The notes beneath the pieces are model-generated. The model saw only the letters and a list, made by a program, of their open reading frames with translations. It made no database searches and had not been told where the DNA came from. This document shows, one piece after another, positions 25,637 to 38,084 of a DNA stretch of 64,000 nucleotides. The position numbers and the translations under genes are program-made. The DNA comes from Ianthella basta (lineage: Eukaryota > Porifera > Demospongiae > Verongiida > Ianthellidae), in assembly GCA_964019415.1 (NCBI GenBank), contig OZ025884.1, positions 1,948,001 through 2,012,000 on the forward strand, written 5' to 3'. Numbering within the stretch: position 1 is the first letter of the stretch; every line of letters begins with the position of its first letter.

Positions 25637-27738
25637 TTACTTCACAACAGCTTCTGTGTATGTTGACTGCAGTGTGTTTGCAAACTCCTCCACGGCTCCA
25701 CGCAGTGTCCCCTCATCCACTGCAGAACACGCCCTGACAAACCGTAGTGGTCTGTTGGCTAGCTCTGTCACACTAGGGTCTTCCAGGAGAGCTGTGTCCT
25801 ACAGTGTAAAGAAAACAGTTTCATGATGAAACTCAGTAGTCATGGCTATACTCAGTTGTTATAGCAATCGCCAGTTGTCATGGCAATACTGAATCGATAT
25901 AGCTGTAGTCAAGGAAGCCAAAGCATGACTTAGTGAGAGAGTACAGTGTTACAGTGACATCACTTGATGACGTTGAACCAGTCTCAAGTGTGACTTTGTG
26001 TAAGGAGGTGATTGACATAAACGAGGGAGAGAGAGTAGACTCACTTGTGTGTCTATCAACTTCTTGTCCTTCTTGTTCAGCAAGATCATACAAGGTAGAG
26101 GGGTTACCCGAGGGTCCTCCAGGTGCTCCTTCATTGCACTGCATGACCGAGCCAGGCTGTCTGTGTCAGTTGCATCTACCACAACTATCTGTGAAGGAGA
26201 GCATTCAGGAGACAGGAGGTCACTGCATGGCAAGGGGGGCTGTTGTCTGAGAATGAGCTCATTACAATCCTCACATTCATACACACTACCCATCACCTCT
26301 CACTCACACAACACCGTTACAAAATATCACACATGCATAGTGCGTACCACTGTTCAGTACACACACCCTATCCCCTCAACCATATCTCCCCTCACACTCC
26401 ACTCACTATGCCATCCTGTCCCTCGTAATACCTCACACCACCCCTCACACCCACCACCCCTCACACCAACCACCCTTCACACCCACCATTCCTCACACCA
26501 ACCACCCTTCACACCCAAACCACCCCTCACACGCACACTACCCCATACACTCACCTAGTCTCTCATGTCAGCCCCTATTATTGTGCAATCGTGCTTGAAA
26601 TTTCTCCGTGATTGCACAATAATATGCGCAGAGAAATAGGGTCTGGAAGCGAGACTAACACTCACTATGCCATCCTGTCCCTTGTAATACCTGACACCAC
26701 CCCTCACACCCACACTACCCCTCACACCCACCATCCCTCACACCCACACCACCCCTCACACTCACACCACCCCTCACACCCACACTACCCCTCACACCTA
26801 CCGCCCCTCACACTCACACCACCCCTCACACCCACCACCCCTCACACCCACACCTACCACCCCTCACACCCACACTACCCCTCACACCCACCACCCCTCA
26901 CACCTACACCACCCCTCACACTCACACCACCCTTCACACCTACCACCCCTCACACCCACACTGCCCCACACACTCACTATGCCATCCTGTCCCTCGTAAT
27001 ACCTCCTCCAGTACTCAATCACTTCAGGTCCACCTAACACAACAGTACAATGGAAAGGACTCCAGTCAGCACACACACCAACCTCCCCCACTCCCCTCCC
27101 CCTCCCCCTCCCCCCTCTCCTCCCTCCTCCCCCTCTCCTCCCCTCTCTTCTCTTGTAACAATAAAGTATAAACTAGCACACTCCAACCAGAAGCTTCACC
27201 AAGTGATATATAAAGCAGTAGTCAACTCAGAGGTTCAGTAGAGGCAGTCTAGCATGCTAGCCCCTCCCTGTCCCCAAGACACTTCAGAAGACAAGGTAGA
27301 GAGTCCATATGCCATCATCACTCACACACTGTACCTCACCTCCTAGCTCCTTCACACTAAGTGTGGCACACCTAGTCTGGACAACCTTGATGGAGAAGCC
27401 TACAAAGGAAGAAATCGGTAAACACCTCAAACAGACATCACAACACAACAGAGTGTCACAGTAGACTACTTCTTCTTTGGACAATTGAGCACACCAATAA
27501 GTCACTTGATAATTCACCACAATGTATTGCCCTTCATGCTTCATGGGCTTTGTCAGGGACACACTCACAACTCCTTCACACTAACTTCCAAAGTGCTTGG
27601 TTGAATGTCCTCCAGTCCTTCTCCTTGCAGTGCTGCCAACATGGTGGACTTGCCTGTCCCTTGCAACCCAAGGCAGAGCACGTTGAAAGTGTCATGGTGA
27701 TGTGGCTTGGGCGAACGAAGGCAGCGACAGCAACAGCA
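25637..27738 (-). CDS. ARL15 GTPase, copy A, damaged splice site
   Basis: ADP-ribosylation-factor-like small GTPase, ARL15 type. Exons on the minus strand: P-loop exon from 27738 to about 27585, then 27399-27340, 27033-26978, 26188-26045 and 25798-25637 (stop TAA). Motifs in order: Cys-rich start (CCCCRC, a possible palmitoylation site), P-loop GLQGTGKST, switch GFSIK, KELGG in place of the usual DVGGQ, WRRYYEGQDG, VVVDATD, NKKD. GFSIK, KELGG and WxRYYxG are characteristic of ARL15. The four downstream exons join in phase. The P-loop exon lacks the GAAG|GTGAAGG donor seen in copy B because of a local deletion plus a ~240-bp loss in the following intron; the best remaining GT is weak and out of phase. 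The first coding exon was not found. It may be a pseudogene or use a cryptic donor. Confidence 0.85.
26390..26975. repeat. CCCCTCACAC minisatellite, copy A
   Basis: Tandem 10-14 bp repeats (CCCCTCACACCCAC and variants) filling the ARL15-A intron between the VVVDATD exon and the WRRYYEG exon. Open frames through it are Thr/Pro/His/Ser repeats and not genes. Confidence 0.9.
26572..26642. repeat. Hairpin element inside the minisatellite
   Basis: Inverted repeat ATTATTGTGCAATC / GATTGCACAATAAT with outer CCCTATT / AATAGGG. Present at the same place in copy B (47719-47789). Could be a tiny MITE; no target duplication is clear. Confidence 0.6.
27084..27153. repeat. CT-rich low-complexity tract
   Basis: CCCCTCCCCCTCC-type polypyrimidine tract in the ARL15-A intron, shared with copy B at 49565-49636. 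Confidence 0.8.
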
Positions 27739-28424
27739 CTGTAGCAGGAGGGGGAGACAAGGGGAAGTCCCTGCTGAAAGTGTCCACACTCTGTCCACAC
27801 ATTGACAGGGAGGTGTTGGGTACAAACACAACTCCACTTTCACGACCACCACTATATCCATTAACTACCACTCACAGAACTAGTACAGTGAAAGGAGCAG
27901 AGTATGTATTGCTACGTACAAAAGTCAGCTGAGCTGACAAGACGTCAGTGATATGACAATGCACATTGAGTTATGTGAGTTCATTGTGCTAGCACCACAT
28001 ACACAGTGACCTCAGAAGGGCCCTCTAAATGTGAGGTTGAACCATCTAATCAAGAAACTTTCAACCACTGCATATCTCTAATGAGACTTATTACACCATT
28101 AAGCTATCATGTCATCACCATTTGAGTGAGGCCAGTGTTCAGCACAGCTCTGCACAGAGGAACTAGCACATTGTGTCAAGTATTACATCATGTGTGCAAT
28201 ACATTGCATCACTTGTAATATGTATTACATTATGCTTGCTGTACATTGCATCACTAGTGCCATGTATTCTGAGTCACTCAATAGATACATCAAACACAAA
28301 CTACATGCAAGCATGTCTCTATGTATAATGTGCTGGTCCTGATGGAAGGGCACATCAACACAGTTGGACCACATTGGATGGATAGGTTACAGCTCCTTGG
28401 AATAGACCAACCAACCAATTAAGA

Positions 28425-28667
28425 GCATTCTTATACACATTTCTTTAGACATCTTTGTAATAAGAGAGTTGGTTATAGCAATCACTCGAGACACGTAGTG
28501 AGGTTTCGTAGCTTGCCATATACTGCAGAGAGAGCAAGGTTGCATCTTGTGTGATGGCTGGGCAGACCCCGGCCCTTAGTGGAGTGGTCACTCCAAATTC
28601 AGCTGTAGTGACATAAACTTATCACTCTTTAATAAGAGGAGCGATTGATGACTGCAGGCAAGTTAAA
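28425..28667. other. Segment inverted relative to copy B
   Basis: Reads in the same sense as the reverse complement of 51023-51290: GAGAGTTGGTTATAGCAA ... GATGGCTGGGCAGACCC ... GCAGGCAAGTTAAA. Confidence 0.8.
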
Positions 28668-28878
28668 TCAATCTAATCCAACCTCTATTATACTCAATCA
28701 TTCAATTAACTCCTTCCAAGTCTGACTGGCACACTCTTATCTCTTCACAGTACCTGCTACCAGGTGAGGCCACTTTACCAGTGTGCTCCCTCCAACAGTC
28801 AATAGTGACTGGCTATAATGCTGCCAACGTATGTGCAGATACACTCAAATGTGGTAAAATGGCCCACACATGTAGATA

Positions 28879-29477
28879 CCGTATTTGCTTGTGTATAAGT
28901 TGCAGCCTAAAAATTGGCATAAAACTTCAAGTTTCTATAATTGCTGGAGTATAGGTCGCACTACTACATTGCTCTAAATATAGCACACCCACATCAAACA
29001 ATATGGCTGCAGTAGTAGCTAATGATGATGAAGAAAGCTTCCAAGTGGAAAGTTCAGTACGGGGGCACCATGTTTTTAAGGCTGTTTGGACTCCTGTTTA
29101 TTTTCAAGCTGTGGCCAGTGTGCCTTCCTTCCTGGTCATAGTGATCTCGTCATTTGAGCGAGTTTCTTCAACTCGGTCTTTTTCTTTCTTTCGCTGATTC
29201 CTAAATCCTTTCCAGCATCTATTACCCGAAGACTCCACAAGCTCAACTGCCTTGAGCTTAGCAAAATCCAGTGATAAAGCTTCTTCACTTGGCCATAAGG
29301 GTCAGTACAAAATTGCTGCTATTCCACGTGACTCGCAATGATGGTCCAGCCTTCTCTACTCCACATGCACGTGTGACATATACTACAGGAAAATGTCGCT
29401 TTCGGTGTATAAGTCACACCCTAGAAAAGACTGCTGAGAATAAGCCTGAAACTGCAACTTATACACAAGCAAGTACG
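28879..29477. mobile_element. Non-autonomous DNA transposon, TA target site
   Basis: Terminal inverted repeats of about 28 bp: left CCGTATTTGCTTGTGTATAA and on to GTTGCAG, right ending CTTATACACAAGCAAGTACGG. Flanked by TA on both sides. Internal GTATAAGTC/GTATAGGTCGCA motifs recur. No transposase frame. TA flanks suggest a Tc1/mariner or pogo relative. Not seen in copy B. Confidence 0.75.
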
Positions 29478-30284
29478 GTACATACTGCATACCGGGTACA
29501 TAGATACACACATGTATATACACACATGTACATACACAAATGTGCCATACATTCAATCACACATGTACATACACACATGCACATACACATAGTGTACATA
29601 CAGTACACATACAGTACACACACACATAATATGGAGACCACAGACGGCAGCGTATTGTCATGGCATTAAACACGTCAGTAAAAGCTAATGGATAGTGTGA
29701 CTTGAAAAGGAGCGGAGGTAATAGCCTGTATAATAGCATTGTACTGGTATCTGCAGCACATTAACTCACAGTGACACACACACAGCTCAAATCCTTAACT
29801 TCATTAGGCTGTGAGCCTATTTAATACAGCATCCACTTTGGATCATGACCTTACTTTGCTTATTAGTCACACATCACTGACCTTTCTGTGAAACCACAAG
29901 AAATGAATGCCTTCCACAAAATTAGTTACTGCAATAAAATTAACTGTTTGCATGGTGTTATACCATGTGACACCTTAGTTGCTAGTAGCAACAGTCATCA
30001 GTGACGGACCAACTCAGGCAATTAGTATTTCAGTCTCTCTACTTCTCATACAACAAATGCAGTCCTTCTGCATTGACTCACGACAAGATTACATAAAGTT
30101 AGATTACAAATAGTCAATGTTCTATTTACTGCAACTGCAGAAACAACCATTGTCCTGCAGTTCCTGATTGAATTGTACTTAGACATGTACACCAATAAAC
30201 GAACAATACTGTTGCAGCTCACATACACCAGCTCATACTTGAATCACTCACTGTGTAGCATAATATCCTTGTTATGCCCAAACA

Positions 30285-30360
30285 AGTGCAGCAGGGCGCC
30301 GCCATTTTAGATCACGTGATCGGAAGCGCTCGTTTGCGAAGGGGCGGTGGCCACAAGCCA
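30285..30360 (+). promoter_or_regulatory. Candidate promoter
   Basis: CpG-rich island in AT-rich surroundings: GCCGCCATTTTAG (YY1-like), palindromic ATCACGTGAT (E-box), CGGAAG (ETS-like) and GGGGCGG (GC box). Followed by a possible plus-strand leader exon ending CCTACTCCC|GTGAGT at about 30533. Present only in copy A. Confidence 0.45.
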
Positions 30361-30469
30361 CCAAAATTTATACAGTTACCTACAGCAAGTAACATGCACT
30401 GTAGGTAGAGATAGCAAAACAGAGGAAATTTTGTAAGGCTTGGTAGTCGAATGTGACCTTCAACAGAAC

Positions 30470-30990
30470 GCGAAATCTTTCAAAATCCAGAGCGCTTATT
30501 TCAAGGAAGACACAGGCATGACTGTTCCTACTCCCGTGAGTACCTGTCTCACCGCCTGGCTCCAGTAAAGGCGGTGGTTCTTGCTAAGTGCATGGAGTTG
30601 TTTGATGGGGTTACGGGACGAGGCTTGTGTAGAATATAGCTACATACACTTTGTCCTGTCGGACGAGTAGCAGCTGGATTTACTAGTACTTATGTGCTAT
30701 TACTGGTGTTGTGTTAGTGCATGTGTGTGTGTCTGTGCGCTGGGAGACTGTTTGAAGCATATCGCTGTAGTTGAAAGCGGTCGCTTCAGCCGCCGTTGTT
30801 GGCAGTATCCTCTAGAGCAGTTCTGTCAGACTCCGCTAAGCAGGCAGTCACCACTCGTTGTATGGTACAGTAATATCACCAGGTGTAGTTGTGTGATTTG
30901 TCTGTCTGTCTGTCTGTCTGTGCGTGTACATGTATGTACGTGTGTGTGTGCGTGCGTGTGTATGCTTCCCATACATCCACGCAGTTGGTT
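30470..30990 (+). repeat. Leader-like block, copy 1 of 3
   Basis: Shared with 34738-35010 and 51530-51912: a stretch with PERL.QGRHR before a GTGAGTACC donor, and later a block ending CAATATCACCAGG-like (AATATCACCAGGTG). Two of the three copies precede cyclophilin genes, so these may be 5' exons of that gene; the predicted peptides do not look like a cyclophilin or a signal peptide. Confidence 0.5.
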
Positions 30991-31029
30991 GCAAACTGTG
31001 ATGTTGTCTAATCCTCTCAAAACATGATC

Positions 31030-34000
31030 TGATCATGTGGTCTTTTGAACATCTCTGCTTCAACTTCCTGTGTGGGAGCTTGCTCAATTGGCTGTGTACT
31101 CCCATTGTGAGCTGTACATGTCGTCCGTTATAGTGGATACAGACTGGAGGGGCAGTGTGTGGTGTGTGTTGTGGGTCTGTTGGGGTTCCACCCATCTCCT
31201 TCCACGTACTGTGGTGATGGAGTGGCAAACTGTCAGTCTCCCTTGAGTCCTCATTTATTAATGCCGAGGTGTGGCCTGGGAAAGTGATGGAGTGTCATTC
31301 GCTTGAGGGGCTTGGCTGTATGGGCGAATGGTGAACACTTATAGAGGACCACTTGAGGAAGGTAGTGCGTGTGTTGGAGTTGTATAGTATGTGTGTGTGT
31401 GCGTGCGTGCGTGTACGTGTGCATGTGTGTGTGTTTCTCTGCCAAAGCCAAGTTGTATGTCCTGTAACAAGCTGAGGCACTGTCCCTTCACCACCACCTT
31501 AGCTCTACTATCTCTCTGTGAGCACATACCTTGCCATATATCATCCAAGGTCAGTTTCTGCCTGTGTGCCAACACATCAAAGGCTTCTTGTCAGTTAAAT
31601 TCAAATTCACTAATGGGATGTCTGGTTCTGTTCATTTGTCACACAACTTTGTGGGAAGTGTTCCAGTGTGACAAATGGTTTCCTGTCTCTCATAGGATGT
31701 GCTGAAGTGTTATTTGATTTGGTCAAGAGTGTGTGCGCACGCGCGCGTGTGTGTGCGTGCATATGTGTGTGGCAGGTGTTATCCATTGCATCTGCACACA
31801 CCTCTATTCTCTGTGCGAAAGTGGCCTTTGAATGAATGCAGCTGCATTTGATGCCAACCAAAATGGACTCAATGGTGTCTGCGTACTAGACAGTGTTGGA
31901 ATAGTACAAACCTGTCCTGTCCATATGCAGCAAAGCACTCACACTAGCTCTGTCAGTGATCTGTCAATGTATTGCCTTCCATTTGTGAGCAAAGATGCCT
32001 CATCTGTGGAGTGGGTGGCCATTCTTGACATATGTGTAATATGGGATGTGGTTGTCTACGGTGGGTATGTTGTAGAGTGGGGCACCTCTCTATAGTAGAC
32101 GTCTTTGAGATAGTCTGGGACAGGTCTAAGTGTCCTCATTAGACAGGTGTCCTCATTTCAGAGGTAGTTTGCGCACATCTCCATGTGATTGGGACTGTAA
32201 TCCTGAAATTGGGTGTCCTTTTTAAAAGGAGTTCCACTGCTTACTGTACATAAAATATTTAATACACTACATATAGACGTACATACGTATATTAATATTA
32301 ATAAACCTATGGTGGATATTATGTAATACATTTGCATAGTATGTAGTACAATACTGTACATATGTGTATAGGCATATTGTGTTTGATACCCCATAATACT
32401 GTAGGTGTGTGTGTGTATGATATGGTGTGTGTGTGTATGTATGGCATTTGAACTATGAAGGGACGCACATACTTTGTGCACACTGCCATGCATGGAGCAG
32501 TCCTTGCGGCTGTGTGTGTGGTATCGGGGTCTTCGTAGGCGTCTCCTTGATGTGCCGGTTGGGGTGGAAGTGGTGTTGACGTTTCATTGAGTTTCATTTT
32601 TGTCAAACCCCTCTGTATGGTTGAGATATGAATGTGCGATAGTGGTGTTTTCATACCAGAAGTGGCTGTGGTCAAGGGAGTGGTCGAAGGAGTGGTGAAG
32701 TTGTGGCACTCACTAAAGCCTTCCAGCACCGCGCACACGTCTGCCACTTACACGCTTACATTAGCAGTTTCCTGTATATTCATGTGTCAGGGTCCTGGTG
32801 CAAGGAGACCTGGTGATGTGCAAACTCAGCAATTAAGTGAATCCACAGATGAGGCATCTCTCAGAGCAGCCAATACAATGTTTGGGTCCAAATAGAATGG
32901 CTCGTCCCAGGTACTGCGTTGGTCTGGTCCTAAGTGGTTGTTCCCCTGTGGTGTGGTGTATGGTGCGTTCAGATTGGATTCTTCGGAAGTGAAGCAGGTG
33001 GTGACATTGTTGCCATTCCTGACAACCAGTGTGTACGTGTGTGTGTGGGTGAGTGGGTATTTGAGTGCACTGTAGTTATGTGAGGGATGGCACTGAGCCG
33101 TGTGGGTGTGGTGTGAGGGGGCAGTGTGGGTGTGTGGTGTGAGGGGGCAGTGTGGGTGTGCTGTGAGGATAGGTGGATGTGTTTGTGTCTGTGTTTATGT
33201 GTTGGTGTCTGTGTGTGTGCTCACACAGTGTATACGCATTGCAGTGCTGTTAGACTCCAGTGCTGACTACTGCACTTTGTTGGGCTTCAGTGGTGGGTTG
33301 TCCACAGAGGGTACATAGATGTAGGGGACCCCTGGAATGGCAACTCAACAACTGCAACGTTGCCCACTTCAATTCAAAGGCAGCATTAGTAGTGCAGTGT
33401 GTATACATACCCATGCCATATTTTGTAACCCCCTGTCATGATAAAAGTGGACACTCCTGAAGTCCCCCCCCCCCCCATCAGAATATTTCAAAGTATTTGG
33501 GCCCTTAGTCCTAATCTTTCAAAATATTTATATTTATACATATTTCAGAAATGGACTCAAGGACTCTTCACAAGTATGCAGTTATCATCGTATTAGCAGC
33601 ACGCTGTATAAGTGCAGGCTCTCTCTGTGTCCACCATATGGACCTCCTTACCAGGATTCACTGTACTATTCTTCCACTGCAATGCAGTGAAAACTGTCCA
33701 AGACAGCCACCTGTGGGCCAGTTAGAATTGGCCTTTACAGAGAGGTGGCTGCATTGCAGAGGTAGACTGCAATGTTTTAGTGCTATGTTAGTGCTATTTG
33801 GGGCTAGGGAGGTTGTTTAGAGAGGTGGCTGCCTAACGCAGTGACCATCTTAGACAGGTTCCACTGTATTCACTTTCTGTATACATTAGATGGGGACAGG
33901 TTGCACCATGCACCAAGTTTGGTCACATGCGTTCGGTGTAGAGTCACCCGTGTTGCCAAGCAACATGCAGTCCCCAAACTGGGAGGCTGTGTACAGGACA

Positions 34001-34318
34001 GTGCTGATGTGTGTGGCAGCACACCTCATGCAGGATGTGGTGCTGTGTGCACTACTGAATGTGGAACTACACAGTGTGCATATAGCGTATGACATCATAC
34101 TTATATTATGTTGTCATAGCAACTTCCATATTTAGGTAGTCACATGCCATACCTTGGCCTTTATGTAAATTGGTTTGTTTAGTCAAGATACCCATAAATG
34201 GGCTTCCCGTCAGTGGTGTGTTTGTTGTGGTGAATGGTTTCCATAGCTACAAGAGGATATTGACTGGGAAGACTTCATAATAGCCTGTTTTCTGCTGTTT
34301 TGCAGGAATGTGCACATG

Positions 34319-34389
<71 letters not shown>

Positions 34390-34640
34390 CCACACATGTT
34401 TGATCTTTGATTGTGTATGTACATCTATTTCCCTATGCTGCAGTGTCCACTACATATATACATCTTTGGAGGTGAAAATTTGGCAAAGAAGGACCTCTTT
34501 GGAATATGGTGAGTGTGCAGAACAGGAAGGGGGGGGGGGGTGGGGGTGTGAACACCTTGCAGATAGCGAGGAGCTAGACCCGACCTGTCCTATAGGGTGA
34601 CATTCACAGTTGGGTATTCTGTGTTGAGACCCTAAGTTAG
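31030..34640. other. A-only region, no convincing gene
   Basis: Absent from copy B. GT-rich simple sequence (near 31390, 31740, 32400 and 33040-33230), a C13 run at 33464-33476, a (CA)n tract at 34324-34389, and phrases such as AGAGAGGTGGCTGC repeated near 33740 and 33820 that look like old repeats. A Ser/Thr/Pro-rich minus frame at 32400-32747 is open but has no recognisable domain. Confidence 0.5.
34324..34389. repeat. (CA)n microsatellite
   Basis: About 33 uninterrupted CA units. Confidence 0.98.

Positions 34641-34641
<1 letters not shown>

Positions 34642-34700
<59 letters not shown>
34642..34700. repeat. (GT)n microsatellite
   Basis: About 29 GT units directly before the isolated satellite motif and the second leader-like block. 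Confidence 0.98.
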
Positions 34701-34704
<4 letters not shown>

Positions 34705-34716
34705 GTGCATACGAAT

Positions 34717-34735
34717 GACCACCAGTGCAAGTTAC
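34717..34735 (+). repeat. Isolated 19-bp piece of the satellite
   Basis: GACCACCAGTGCAAGTTAC, identical to the start of satellite unit 6 (8828) and to the most repeated motif of the left arms, 12 kb outside the array. It sits at the junction where homology with 51646 begins (34738). Confidence 0.8.
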
Positions 34736-34737
34736 GA

Positions 34738-35010
34738 GTCGTTAGTGGGGATAGGACCGGGCTTGCCCTCAACTCTGTCTTGTTGGGCGAGTACCAGCCG
34801 ATTTAGTTCTGATTGTGTGCTGTTACTGGTGTTGTGTTAGTGCATGTGTGTGTGTCTATGCGCTGGGAGACTGTTTGAAGCATATCGCTGTAGTTGAAAG
34901 CGGTCACTTCAGCCGCGGTTGTTGGCAGTATCCTCTAGAGCAGTTCTGTCAGACTGCGCTAAGCAGGCAGTCACCACTCGTTGTATGGTACAGGAATATC
35001 ACCAGGTGAA
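34738..35010 (+). repeat. Leader-like block, copy 2 of 3
   Basis: Begins TTAGTGGGGATAGGACCGGG and ends AATATCACCAGGTG. Closer to copy 3 (51646-51912) than to copy 1. Confidence 0.8.
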
Positions 35011-35586
35011 GTTTTGACCACTCTGTGATGGGTTTGGGCTGGTGTATGTGTTGGGGAGAGAGGGGAGAGGGTAGCTAGCTACATGTGTGAGGTTGTGTGT
35101 GTGCATTGACATACTGTGTAGTCGTATTTAGTTGAGTCCCTTCTGTGTGGTACACACGTGCCCTGTCTGGGTCCAATTCCTCTCCTTGTAAGAGTTGTGT
35201 GTGCACACTGTACAATGCACAGCCCGCACACCACACAACACACAGTGGTCACAGACATATTGGCCTACTCTGGAGTGTGCATGTGGTGACTTGATATCAT
35301 TGTTGAATGTGCTGTGTAATATTGTGAAGGGTCTTGCAATTGTATTGAGAGTTCCCATACTTATTGTAGTGTAGCTCTCCATCATTGTGTCCCTCTCTAT
35401 AGCTGTGGGTGGCCATGCTGCTGCTGTGTTGGTGGTGACCTTGTTCAGTGTCTGGTGTATGCTCAATTCTCTGTTGGCTCTTACAGTATGGGCCCGGCGG
35501 CTCTTACTGTGTGTGTTACATATTCTGTGTCAATTGTCAGTGTTGTGTGTTACACCACACGGTTGTTCCTCCTGGTGTTGTGTTAG

Positions 35587-37291
<1,705 letters not shown>

Positions 37292-37340
37292 CAGCCCCTC
37301 CCACTAGGAGTTGACTCTAGTTCTAGTAGCATATTCAGTT

Positions 37341-37346
37341 AATAAA
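37341..37346 (+). terminator. Polyadenylation signal, cyclophilin-A
   Basis: AATAAA 50 bp after the stop codon, conserved in copy B (53328). Confidence 0.7.
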
Positions 37347-38084
37347 TGGACAAACCTAGCTATAGGACTAGTAGTGGTGTCATTCTTGTAATGGTACTCT
37401 GTATGGAACATGCATGTTGACAGCTAGTGACATGTCAACATCATGGTGACAGTCATGCACGGGAATCGTATAAAATAATTACCTAACAGTACAACAGGCC
37501 ACTTCCTCCTTTGCCATGACACATTTGAGCATGCTCGAGCCATACACGTATATGGCTTTATTGCATGCATTGTTCGATCAGCCTTAGTCCACACATTCAC
37601 ACACCACACATACAGCTAGGCTGCCGTGGATCACATGCAGGCCACACATGCATGGCTTTACAAAGTATTTGCCTTATACGTAGTGCATGCAATTGCATGA
37701 CTGTTCACCCCCTCCCCCCCCGGCCCCCTTACTTACCCCTCCCCCTCCCCTTACACACATACTAGTACACCACACAGAGCCCCATACAAATAATACAGCC
37801 TTCCAATATTCAATACACGTTGACACACTATTGTTTGTTGTACAAAACTAGTATAAAGACTAGAGCCAAAATTAATGCTCAATATAACTGTCCCTCCATG
37901 TGCGTCCCCTCACATCATAGTTAGATACCATTTCATCCCACACCAGTTCCATGCTCAATTCGTCAGATCAATAGGGAGTTTTTAAACCAGTTGTCAAAGC
38001 AGCTCTAGATCTGTAGCTTCAGATAATTGTTTCCGTTCAATCTGGCTACATTGACACAACATCACAACAACAAATGTACTACAC
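37347..38084. other. Convergent 3' intergenic region
   Basis: Between the cyclophilin-A polyA site and the NLR2 stop. Contains TTTATT at 37557-37562 (AATAAA on the minus strand), a candidate NLR2 polyA signal also present in copy B (53536), and a C-rich tract near 37710. No gene seen. Confidence 0.5.

Larger units (their letters stand above)
27739..30284. other. Intergenic, two inserted or rearranged pieces
   Basis: Upstream of ARL15-A. Holds a segment inverted relative to copy B (28425-28667), a ~600-bp terminal-inverted-repeat element (28879-29477) and an ATGTACATACAC-rich simple tract near 29500-29620. The first exon of ARL15 may be here but I could not place it. Confidence 0.5.

Noticed and set aside
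32319..32747. Ser/Thr/Pro-rich minus-strand frame of 142 codons as a gene
   Set aside because: No domain, runs into TG-rich simple sequence, absent from copy B; support too weak.
34210..34840. Cys/Val or Thr/His repeat frames over (GT)n and (CA)n
   Set aside because: Microsatellite translations only; the same applies to 60567-60975 outside the true zinc-finger exon.
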